Shown here: positions 42,033 to 48,656 of the stretch, piece by piece
Layout of the letters: each line of letters opens with the position of its first letter
Numbering within the stretch: position 1 is the first letter of the stretch
From: CAYOXD01 sp964407825
GTDB lineage: Bacteria; Desulfobacterota; Desulfobacteria; Desulfobacterales; JAFDDL01
Reading direction: 5' to 3'
Length of the DNA: 52,217 nt
NCBI GenBank assembly: GCA_964407825.1
Contig: CAYOXD010000007.1
Location: forward strand, 1-52,217
Notes under the pieces: generated by a model
Told to the model about the DNA's origin: nothing
The model's input: only the letters and a program-made list of their open reading frames with translations
Database searches by the model: none
Position numbers and translations under genes: made by a program

Positions 42033-42080
42033 GGGAAAAAAGCAAAAAAATAGGGGGACGATCCGCTTATGCCACCAAAA

Positions 42081-42614
42081 TCATGTTTCATTTGGCTGAG
42101 ACAGGGTATAGGTGGCAAGGAGGGATCCGCTAAGATACCGATTTCCCGGGGCTGCGAAGAAACGTTTTAAAAGCGCCAGGCTGCGGGCGCGAAGCATGTG
42201 GGGAGTGATGATCACCTCGGCATTCCGGTACAGGGGCGGAAGGGACAACAGGTCGCACCGGGTGCCGCCTCCCATGGCATCCTCGTAAGCATAGACGATG
42301 CGGTGGATGCCGGCGATGAGAAGCGCCCCGAAGCACATGAGACAGGGCTCCAGGGTGCAAAAGGCGGTGATGCCCTCGGGGTCGGGCGCGGGGTCCAGCA
42401 GATTCAGGCGCCTCAGGGCGACTATCTCGGCATGATCGGTTTCATTGCTCTTGGATGCAACGGTTCCCTCGCGCGCGCCCGTAGCCACCACCTGGCCCTC
42501 GGACACCAGAACGCAGCCTACCGGGAACTCACCCGCCGCAAGGGCCCTCTGCGCATGCCGCAGGGCCTCGGCCATGAAGAACTCGGGAGTCGGGGAGGGA
42601 AAAGACTTTTTCAT
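42081..42614 (-). CDS. Zinc-dependent nucleoside/tRNA deaminase (TadA-like)
   Basis: 177 residues of the CMP/dCMP/TadA deaminase superfamily. The zinc site is complete: His61-Ala-Glu63 (TDHAEIVALRRL) and Pro90-Cys91-x-x-Cys94 (LEPCLMCFGAL). The sequence PVGCVLVSEGQVVATG and the RIVYAYED stretch fit the wider nucleoside deaminase group (guanine, cytosine or tRNA adenosine). The usual TadA tRNA-wobble signature is not clear, so I give no symbol. Its ATG overlaps the stop of the upstream HsdR_N-like gene by four bases, indicating coupling. Confidence 0.82.
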   Translation of the reverse strand: MKKSFPSPTPEFFMAEALRHAQRALAAGEFPVGCVLVSEGQVVATGAREGTVASKSNETDHAEIVALRRLNLLDPAPDPEGITAFCTLEPCLMCFGALLIAGIHRIVYAYEDAMGGGTRCDLLSLPPLYRNAEVIITPHMLRARSLALLKRFFAAPGNRYLSGSLLATYTLSQPNET

Positions 42615-43165
42615 AACCGGCAGATCGTATCATCACAGGGGCAGGCCCCGTCAACCTCGAATGCATAAACGATGCGGGATTCCATTTCAAACCGTTTGGC
42701 ATCGATGGGTGCCGGCGGCGCGGCAGCGAGGATTTTTTCCAGCTCGTGCCGCGTGGGGATGGCCTCGAAGCCCCGGCGGATCCCCTTTCCCGTGGCTCCC
42801 GCCATCACCTCGGCGGTTTCGCCATTGGTGACCACCACCACCGGCACCTGGTAAGGCACACAGATGCGGGACATGGCAAGGGCAGGTCGGCGCCGGGTGA
42901 CGATGGAGCCGGGTCCGTACTTGATGATCATTCCCACCACGGCGCCGAGCCGGATCTGAAAATCCAAGGGAATTTTCGCCCTGCAGGCGTCAACCGAAAC
43001 CAGAAGGGGCTGGCGGGGCAAAAGCTCGTTCCTTCGGTACCCCTTTTCCTCCAGGAGTAGCCGGGCCAGGCGTTGCCGATAGCGTTCGTCCAGGGTATCG
43101 TCCAGGCGCCGGCCGGTTACCAGGTCCGTTAATGTCCCAAGGATCAGATGGTGGCCTGCTGCCAT
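42611..43165 (-). CDS. HsdR_N-like (type I restriction enzyme R N-terminal) domain protein
   Basis: 184 residues. The layout RQRLARLLLEEKGYRRNELL, then LLVSVDACRAKIPLDFQIRL and VVVVTNGETAEVMAG matches stand-alone HsdR_N_2 domain proteins (PF13588), which carry a PD-(D/E)xK-type fold without the helicase. The lysine-containing DxK core is not obvious, so nuclease activity is doubtful. A small Cys pair (ACPCDDTICRL) closes the protein. GGGGGAA lies just before ATG 43165. There is no restriction or modification gene nearby. The overlapping deaminase gene suggests a shared, unknown pathway. Confidence 0.65.
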   Translation of the reverse strand: MAAGHHLILGTLTDLVTGRRLDDTLDERYRQRLARLLLEEKGYRRNELLPRQPLLVSVDACRAKIPLDFQIRLGAVVGMIIKYGPGSIVTRRRPALAMSRICVPYQVPVVVVTNGETAEVMAGATGKGIRRGFEAIPTRHELEKILAAAPPAPIDAKRFEMESRIVYAFEVDGACPCDDTICRL

Positions 43166-43289
43166 GGATTCCCCCTTTACAAGGTCACCCGTTTGTGGGA
43201 TGGATACCCGTTAAACAGATAATCCCGATTTTTCCTCAAGATATCCATATCATGAGAGCTATGGTCGGGTAAAGGGCGGAAATACCATA

Positions 43290-43333
43290 ATTCCCGGTGA
43301 ATGGCTCCGGTGCCTGGTGACGTCGCCATGGCG
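43290..43333 (-). repeat. Dispersed hairpin repeat, copy D (divergent)
   Basis: On the minus strand CGCCATGGCGACG near 43333 is followed, after a short insertion, by GCCATTCACCGGGAAT ending at 43290. This matches both blocks of copies B and C. It lies in the 236-base gap between the divergent HsdR_N-like and dGTPase genes, which otherwise shows nothing clear. Confidence 0.45.
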
Positions 43334-43401
43334 CAGGGAGCTGGGAGATCACCGGCAAATCGCTGGCAGAAACACCGCCGTGAAGCGTTGAAACCGGCGC
43401 T

Positions 43402-44475
43402 ATGTTCAGGAACATGCCGATAAGAGAAGATTTTGAGCAGAGGGAACAGAGCTTTGTCTCTCCCTCGGGGTGCCTCAGTTCCCAATCCAGGGGCCGCGTT
43501 CGAAAGGAAACTTCCTGCCCCGTCCGAACGGTGTATCAGCAGGACAGGGACAGAATCGTTTATTCTAATGCCTTCAGGCGATTGAAACAGAAAACCCAGG
43601 TTTTCCTGGCCCCTCTGGGCCTGGGGGACCACTATCGGACGCGGCTGACCCATACCCTGGAGGTTTCGGAGATTGCGCGGACCATTGCCAGGGCCCTGCG
43701 GCTCAACGAGGACCTGGTGGAGGCCATCGCCCTGGGGCACGATCTGGGCCATACCCCCTTCGGCCACGGTGGCGAGACGGTTCTACAGGAAATCTATTCC
43801 AGGCACTTCTCGCACCAGAAACAGAGCCTGCGCGTGGTGGACCGGCTCGAGAGAAACGGCCGCGGCCTGAATCTCACCTATGAGGTCCGAGACGGGATTC
43901 TGAAACATTCCAAGGGGTACGGTGCTATCCTCTCTAATCGGCCGGGGGAGATGGCCGTTACCCTCGAGGGCCGTATTGTCCGCGTCTCCGACATCATCGC
44001 CTACCTGAATCACGACTTGGACGATGCGATTCGAAGTGGCGTCATCCAGCGGAGCGGGATTCCCTCCTCCATTGTGGAAACCCTTGGTCGAAGCCACTCC
44101 GAAAGGGCCACCACCATGATCCACGATCTCATTTACAACAGTCAGGAAAAAGACGGCAGGGTCCGCCTGCAGATGAGCGACCGGATCTACGCGGAGATGA
44201 CCCGGCTGCGGGAGTTTCTGTACGCCGAGGTCTACCGGGCCCCCCGGGTTCACAACGAGTTTCTAAAGGCCAAGAAGATCCTCTCCGATCTGTTCCATTA
44301 CTTCCTGGAGGATGAGGACAGTCTCAACGAGGAGCTGGGAAAGATGGAGATGGACCGGTGCCACTCCAGTGACCAGCCCAGGCAGCGCGTCGTCTGTGAT
44401 TTTATTGCCAGCATGACGGATCGGCACGCCCTGGATCTGTATCAGAAAATCTTTTTTCCCACCCCCCAGCTGTGA
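43402..44475 (+). CDS. dgt: Deoxyguanosinetriphosphate triphosphohydrolase-like protein
   Basis: 357 residues, the short (type 2) dGTPase length. HD-superfamily metal ligands are present: RTRLTHTLEVSEIARTIAR near 75 (first His), AIALGHDLGHTPFGHGGE near 110 (His-Asp pair) and RVSDIIAYLNHDLDDAI near 192 (last Asp). NAFRRLKQKTQVF near 55 is the usual nucleotide-pocket stretch. The enzyme hydrolyses dNTPs to nucleoside and triphosphate. Two ATGs (43402, 43414) are possible starts; neither has a well-spaced ribosome binding site. It is the first gene of a rightward trio with two cysteine-cluster proteins, 12 bases before the next. Confidence 0.9.
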   Translation: MFRNMPIREDFEQREQSFVSPSGCLSSQSRGRVRKETSCPVRTVYQQDRDRIVYSNAFRRLKQKTQVFLAPLGLGDHYRTRLTHTLEVSEIARTIARALRLNEDLVEAIALGHDLGHTPFGHGGETVLQEIYSRHFSHQKQSLRVVDRLERNGRGLNLTYEVRDGILKHSKGYGAILSNRPGEMAVTLEGRIVRVSDIIAYLNHDLDDAIRSGVIQRSGIPSSIVETLGRSHSERATTMIHDLIYNSQEKDGRVRLQMSDRIYAEMTRLREFLYAEVYRAPRVHNEFLKAKKILSDLFHYFLEDEDSLNEELGKMEMDRCHSSDQPRQRVVCDFIASMTDRHALDLYQKIFFPTPQL

Positions 44476-44487
44476 TGGGAGCATCGA

Positions 44488-45108
44488 ATGCCAATTTCCC
44501 CTGATATCCAATGGTGGGCTGGAGCCCGTGGCGCAAGCTTTCTCGAGCAGCTTCAGCAGCTCTATTCGGCCATGGACGAAGCTTACACCCGGGCGGCTGA
44601 CCGGTACGGATTCCTATGCCAGGGGTGTCCGGAAAATTGCTGCGAGACCCGGTTTCATCACCACACCCTCATCGAATATGCCTATCTCTCAGCGGGCCTT
44701 CGAAGCCTTCCCGAGCTTACGCGGACCGAAGTTCTGGACGATGCGGCCAGGGCCGTGGAAAGGATGCGTCTGGCCGATGCCACAGGTGAACCGCTTCGGC
44801 TCATGTGCCCGCTCAACCGGGATCAGCGCTGCCTGCTCTATCCCTATCGGCCCATGATCTGCCGGCTTCACGGAATTCCCCACGAGCTTCACCCGTCGGA
44901 TGGACGCGTTCTTGCCGGCAGGGGGTGCGGGCACTTTGATGGGGTCGCGGGACCGGGGCAGCCCTTTGACAGGACCCCCTTTTACCGGCAAATGGCGCTT
45001 CTGGAGAGAGATGTGAGGGAGGCTGCCGGATCCACCGGCAGGATCCGGATGACCATTGCCGAGATGCTAGTGGCGGCGAGCCGGCCGGATGAAAGAGACA
45101 CGCATTAA
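44488..45108 (+). CDS. YkgJ-family cysteine-cluster protein
   Basis: 206 residues. The N-terminal cluster is C44-x2-C47-x3-C51-C52 (FLCQGCPENCCETRF). The second set is LMCPLNRDQRCLLYPYRPMICRLHG, split by about ten residues, and RGCGHFD. PF03692 domain, predicted zinc or Fe-S binding, function unknown. GGGAG lies six bases before the ATG. It begins 12 bases after the dGTPase gene and ends two bases before the next cysteine-cluster gene, so all three are likely one transcript. Confidence 0.85.
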   Translation: MPISPDIQWWAGARGASFLEQLQQLYSAMDEAYTRAADRYGFLCQGCPENCCETRFHHHTLIEYAYLSAGLRSLPELTRTEVLDDAARAVERMRLADATGEPLRLMCPLNRDQRCLLYPYRPMICRLHGIPHELHPSDGRVLAGRGCGHFDGVAGPGQPFDRTPFYRQMALLERDVREAAGSTGRIRMTIAEMLVAASRPDERDTH

Positions 45109-45110
45109 AG

Positions 45111-45905
45111 ATGAAAAGCATTCAAATCGACGAATTACACCGGCTGCCCGGGCGGCAACTGGGGCCCAAGGACACGTTTACCTTTCGATGTCACCCGCAG
45201 ATCGGCTGCTTCAACCGGTGCTGCCGGAACCTGAACCTGTTTCTCTATCCCTATGATGTGCTGCGGCTCAAGAAATCCCTCGGCATCTCGTCGGATGCCT
45301 TTATAGACCGGCATGTGGACGTGGTGATGCGCGAGGGAAATTTTTTCCCGGATGTGCTGCTCAAAATGGCGGAAAACGAGGAGCGCACCTGCCCCTTTCT
45401 CACCCGCACCGGCTGCCGGGTCTACCCGGACCGGCCCGATGCCTGCCGGACCTTTCCCCTGGAGCTGGGCCTCCTCTACGGGCAGGAGGGCCGGGGACCC
45501 GAAAGGGTCTGTTTTTTCAGGCCCCCTGACTTCTGCGAGGGCCCGGGCGATCCCACCACCTGGACCCTGGAGAACTGGGTGGCGGATCAGCGGGCCGAGC
45601 GTTACCATCGCATGACGGCCCAGTGGGCGGAGCTGAAGCAGCGCTTTACCGTCAATCCCTGGGGCGCCTCGGGTATGGAAAACCCCAAGGCGAAAATGGC
45701 CTTCATGGCCGCCTACAACGTAGACCAGTTCCGGGAGTTTGTCTTCGGCAGCAGCTTCTTGAAGCGGTACCGGGTGGCGCCCAAGGTGCTCAAAACCGCC
45801 AAGAGGAGCGATTCGGCCCTCATGCTTCTCGGGTTTTCGTGGATCCGGTGCTTTGTCTGGGGGGAGCGGGTTGCCGATATTCGCTTGCGGGGTGGCTCTC
45901 TATAA
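45111..45905 (+). CDS. YkgJ-family cysteine-cluster protein, CxxxxxCxxxCC subfamily
   Basis: 264 residues. C27-x5-C33-x3-C37-C38 (FRCHPQIGCFNRCCR) is followed by FLYPYDVLRLKKSLGIS. Then RTCPFLTRTGCRVYPDRPDACRTFPLE gives further cysteines in two short blocks. The same plan is seen at 1-162 and 46885-47613. Proteins of this type are numerous in sulfate reducers and are predicted to hold a metal centre; no biochemical role is established. Its end overlaps the end of the convergent SDR gene by six bases. Confidence 0.85.
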   Translation: MKSIQIDELHRLPGRQLGPKDTFTFRCHPQIGCFNRCCRNLNLFLYPYDVLRLKKSLGISSDAFIDRHVDVVMREGNFFPDVLLKMAENEERTCPFLTRTGCRVYPDRPDACRTFPLELGLLYGQEGRGPERVCFFRPPDFCEGPGDPTTWTLENWVADQRAERYHRMTAQWAELKQRFTVNPWGASGMENPKAKMAFMAAYNVDQFREFVFGSSFLKRYRVAPKVLKTAKRSDSALMLLGFSWIRCFVWGERVADIRLRGGSL

Positions 45906-46715
45906 AACCCCCTCCGGCAGGGGGCCCATTTCCTCGCCGCCCAGGACATAGCCACCGTCGAGGCGTAGCCGGCCGCCGGTCATGAAGGGGGCGGCTTTCA
46001 CCAGGAAGAGTACCGCCGCCACCACATCGCCGATGGTACCGGTACGCCCCAGCAGGGTGTGGGCCAGGAGCGCCTCCTTTTGATCCTCTCTCAAGAGCCC
46101 CCAACCCCTCGTATGCTCGCCGTGGCGGGTTTCCATGAATCCCAGCACCAGCTCGTTGACCCGGACCTCAGGAGCCCCCATGCGGGCCCAGGTCTCGGTG
46201 AGAAGGCCGACGCCCCGGTTGGCCGCCGCGTATCCGTCGTTGAAAATGTGCCGGGCCGGGCCCGAGCGGCCCACCATGCCGGCGATTGAGGAAATATTGA
46301 CGACGCAGCCGTTGCCCGAGGCCTTGAGGTGGGGCAGGGCTGCATCGAAGACCCATCGCTTGGCCCGCAGGGTGGTGGCGAGCTCCAGGTCCCACTGGTC
46401 CTGCACATAGGGGCCGTGGACCACGGGCCATCCGCCTCGCTCGATGTTGTTGATAAGGATGTCCAGCCTGCCGAAGCGCTCAATCACCTGGCGGACGAGC
46501 TGTTCGCAACGGGCCGTATCCAGCAGGTCGGCTTTTACAATAAGGTGCTCCCGGCCCGTTTCGGCCAGATCGGCCTCAAGGGCTGGAAGATGCTCCAGCC
46601 AGTCGTGATAGGGGGTGGCCACCTTCGCTCCCTCGCCCGCCAGGGCCAGTGCGATACCCTTTCCGATGCCCTTGATGGCCCCGAGGACCAGGGCGACTTT
46701 GCCATTCAGCTGCAT
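45900..46715 (-). CDS. SDR-family oxidoreductase with atypical active site
   Basis: 271 residues, classical short-chain dehydrogenase length. The nucleotide-binding turn is LGAIKGIGKGIA (residues 11-22), followed by KADLLDT near 61, ILINN near 86 and NISSIAG near 140. The expected Y-x-x-x-K catalytic pair is missing: the only nearby Tyr is GYAAANRG (Tyr162), with Asn at the Lys position (166). Tyr162 also lies six residues further from the active Ser than usual. DGGYVLGG closes the fold. So it probably binds NAD(P), but ordinary SDR catalysis is doubtful. It may be a non-standard reductase or a binding protein. It is leftward, between two cysteine-cluster genes. Confidence 0.82.
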   Translation of the reverse strand: MQLNGKVALVLGAIKGIGKGIALALAGEGAKVATPYHDWLEHLPALEADLAETGREHLIVKADLLDTARCEQLVRQVIERFGRLDILINNIERGGWPVVHGPYVQDQWDLELATTLRAKRWVFDAALPHLKASGNGCVVNISSIAGMVGRSGPARHIFNDGYAAANRGVGLLTETWARMGAPEVRVNELVLGFMETRHGEHTRGWGLLREDQKEALLAHTLLGRTGTIGDVVAAVLFLVKAAPFMTGGRLRLDGGYVLGGEEMGPLPEGVL

Positions 46716-46739
46716 GCCTCTTTAATCCCTTCCTGGTTC

Positions 46740-46880
46740 GTGTCCATCCAAAAATGGCAAATTTGCCCGATATCTGCGTTGCGCGAAAAATTTAATCCTC
46801 GGAATATCAACCATATGCCTGCGGTTAAATTTTTCGTGCGCCTTGATCTCGACCCAATTTGCCTATTCCTGGATGGATAC
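46740..46880. repeat. 141-bp imperfect palindrome
   Basis: The two halves (46740-46807 and 46813-46880) are inverted copies of each other at roughly three quarters of positions by eye. Matching blocks include TCCATCCA with TGGATGGA, GGCAAATT with AATTTGCC, CGAAAAATTTAA with TTAAATTTTTCG, and ATAT with ATAT near the centre. It fills most of the gap between the cysteine-cluster gene and the SDR gene. As RNA it would fold into one long hairpin; as DNA it could extrude a cruciform. It looks like a dispersed palindromic or MITE-like element, but I see only this copy. Confidence 0.75.
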
Positions 46881-46884
46881 TAGT

Positions 46885-47613
46885 TCATGCTGACGCGAAC
46901 AGCGTCTCTTTGACCCAATCCATGGCGAAATTCAGAAGCGCGACGTCATCGGCTCGAAGCCGGTTCAGGAGGTCACCGCTAGGTGCGGCGGGACCCAGGG
47001 CGCCCGTTTCCAAGAGTTGCTCCCGGAAGCCGTCCGTGTCATAACAGGCCAGGTGGAACATCTGAGCGGATTTTAGATCCAGGGGCCCAGGCATGAGTCG
47101 GTTCTTAAGGCTGATGATGTCCATCATCCGGTCGTTTATTTCGTTGCAGATGGCGACCTGTTGGTCCTCGACCCATTCCCTTACCGTCCAGGATCTGCCG
47201 GCCTCGAACCCCCGGCAGTGGGGTTCGCGGATCAGGAAATATTGTTCCACCATCGCTCCGGTATCCCGGGATCTGCAAAGGGCCCTTGCCAGGGGATACA
47301 GGCGGCAGGAGGCGGGCCGGCTTTCGTATATAAGGCATCCCTCGGGCCGTACGAAGGGACACTGGAAGCCAGAAGAAGGCTCGGTTTTAAGGGTAATGAC
47401 GGGCAGACCCGATTCCTGTCCAGTGTGGGACCGGGTGAACCGGGACAGGAACTCCGCCGAGGAGAGCCCCAGGTGCCTTTTGGCCCGGAGGATATCAAAT
47501 GGGGACAGGTATTGGTTCAGGTCCCGGCAGCAGGAATTGAAGCAGGCCATTTCGCCGTGGCAGCCAAAGATGAAGGTATCGGTTTGAGACAGGGGAATGA
47601 TGGGCTCTTCCAT
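46885..47613 (-). CDS. YkgJ-family cysteine-cluster protein, CxxxxxCxxxCC subfamily
   Basis: 242 residues from ATG 47613 (AAGGAG nine bases upstream); the open frame runs on to 47790, but that extension is low in similarity and overlaps the spacer. C18-x5-C24-x3-C28-C29 (FGCHGEMACFNSCCR) is followed by YLSPFDILRAKRHLGLS. Further cysteines lie in QCPFV, EGCLIYESRPASCRLYP and HCRGFE. It is the closest in plan to the genes at 1-162 and 45111. It faces away from aprBA, with a 516-base gap between them. Confidence 0.83.
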   Translation of the reverse strand: MEEPIIPLSQTDTFIFGCHGEMACFNSCCRDLNQYLSPFDILRAKRHLGLSSAEFLSRFTRSHTGQESGLPVITLKTEPSSGFQCPFVRPEGCLIYESRPASCRLYPLARALCRSRDTGAMVEQYFLIREPHCRGFEAGRSWTVREWVEDQQVAICNEINDRMMDIISLKNRLMPGPLDLKSAQMFHLACYDTDGFREQLLETGALGPAAPSGDLLNRLRADDVALLNFAMDWVKETLFASA

Positions 47614-47849
47614 GGTGCATCGCTCCTTATAGGGGGTTTCAGATTGTGCCCGCGGCGCAGGGGTCCTTGGTACCATATGCAACATTCGATCCCAATCGTC
47701 AATTGTGAGAGACAGCGTCTCAGAATAAATCGGAAACAATCTACTACATATGGTGGCGCTGAGGCGATTATCCCGCCAGATGTTGCCCATTGTCGGTAAA
47801 ATCCTGATTCTGAACAGTTAATTATCATGCCCGGCCACGCCAAAAGCTC

Positions 47850-47878
47850 TTGACAACCCTTGCCATGGGTGATATTCA
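47850..47878 (+). promoter_or_regulatory. Promoter of aprBA
   Basis: TTGACA (47850-47855), a 17-base spacer and TATTCA (47873-47878, 4 of 6). The perfect -35 box and ideal spacing fit a strong housekeeping promoter, as expected for an abundant respiratory enzyme. The start point would be near 47885. Confidence 0.7.
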
Positions 47879-47884
47879 ACTATT

Positions 47885-48129
47885 TTTCTGCGAATAGAAT
47901 CATATCCTCTTGCTTTTTAAGGATATATTCATAACTCCCGTCGTAATCGGGAGGCTCAGATTCCGGATATAACAGTCGAGGGACTCGACTGAGAGGAAAA
48001 AATATATCCGCCCCGGCCAAGGGGCATTAGGAAGGGAGGTGCGGACACGCTTAGGAATTAGCATGTTGCGTCTAAAATGTTAGGGATGTTCAATTGAAAC
48101 CCATGAACCCAATTGAGGAGGTATGTTAA
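47885..48129 (+). promoter_or_regulatory. Structured 5' leader of aprBA
   Basis: About 245 bases between the predicted transcription start and the aprB ATG. It contains three strong folds: ATATCCT/AGGATAT (47902-47926), CTCCCG/CGGGAG (47935-47953) and an eight-pair CAGTCGAG/CTCGACTG stem with a three-base loop (47973-47991). The last is enclosed by an outer eight-pair CGGATATA/TATATCCG stem (47964-47971 with 48003-48010). No known riboswitch class is recognisable. GGAGG lies eight bases before ATG 48130. The folds may stabilise the mRNA or regulate it. Confidence 0.6.
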
Positions 48130-48567
48130 ATGCCAAGTTACGTAATTCAGGAAAAATGCGATGGTTGCAAAGGTGGCGATAAAACAGCTTGCATGTATAT
48201 TTGCCCCAATGACCTTATGGTGCTGGATCCCAACGCGATGAAGGCTTACAACCAGGAGCCCGATCAGTGCTGGGAGTGCTTTTCCTGTGTAAAAATCTGC
48301 CCGACCCAGGCCATTGAAGTGCGTGGCTACTCCGACTTCGTGCCCCTTGGAAGCAGCATCATGCCCATGCTGGGTACTGAGGATGTCATGTGGACCTGTA
48401 AGTTCAGAAACGGCCTCATCAAACGCTTCAAGTTCCCCATCCGGACCACCCCCGAGGGTGCCGCCAATGGCTATAAAGACCTGAAGGGCAAGGACATCGA
48501 GAGCCCGCTGCTGGCCACCCAGGAAGCCGAAGGCTGCACCCTGCCGACACCCAAGGCCACCGTTTAA
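48130..48567 (+). CDS. aprB: Adenylylsulfate (APS) reductase, beta subunit
   Basis: 145 residues. AprB is the iron-sulfur subunit of dissimilatory APS reductase, carrying two [4Fe-4S] clusters that pass electrons to the FAD of AprA. The cluster cysteines are in KCDGCKGGDKTACMYICPND (Cys10 onward, with the family's insertion between the second and third cysteines) and CWECFSCVKICP near 48-59. The C-terminal tail (about 90-145) wraps AprA in known structures. It is cytoplasmic. A strong GGAGG precedes the ATG, and aprA follows 89 bases later with its own GGAGG. Confidence 0.98.
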   Translation: MPSYVIQEKCDGCKGGDKTACMYICPNDLMVLDPNAMKAYNQEPDQCWECFSCVKICPTQAIEVRGYSDFVPLGSSIMPMLGTEDVMWTCKFRNGLIKRFKFPIRTTPEGAANGYKDLKGKDIESPLLATQEAEGCTLPTPKATV

Positions 48568-48656
48568 AACGTCCTTGAGATATCGCGCAAGATCTTTGAT
48601 GCATGAAGTGAACCTCAACCTAAAAGCTATCTTTCAAATATGAAGGAGGAAATGAT

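Larger units (their letters stand above)
47614..48129. other. Divergent region between a cysteine-cluster gene and aprB
   Basis: 516 bases. The left 230 bases (47614-47849) hold nothing I can name. The right part carries the apr promoter (47850-47878) and a long structured leader, both listed separately. Confidence 0.6.
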
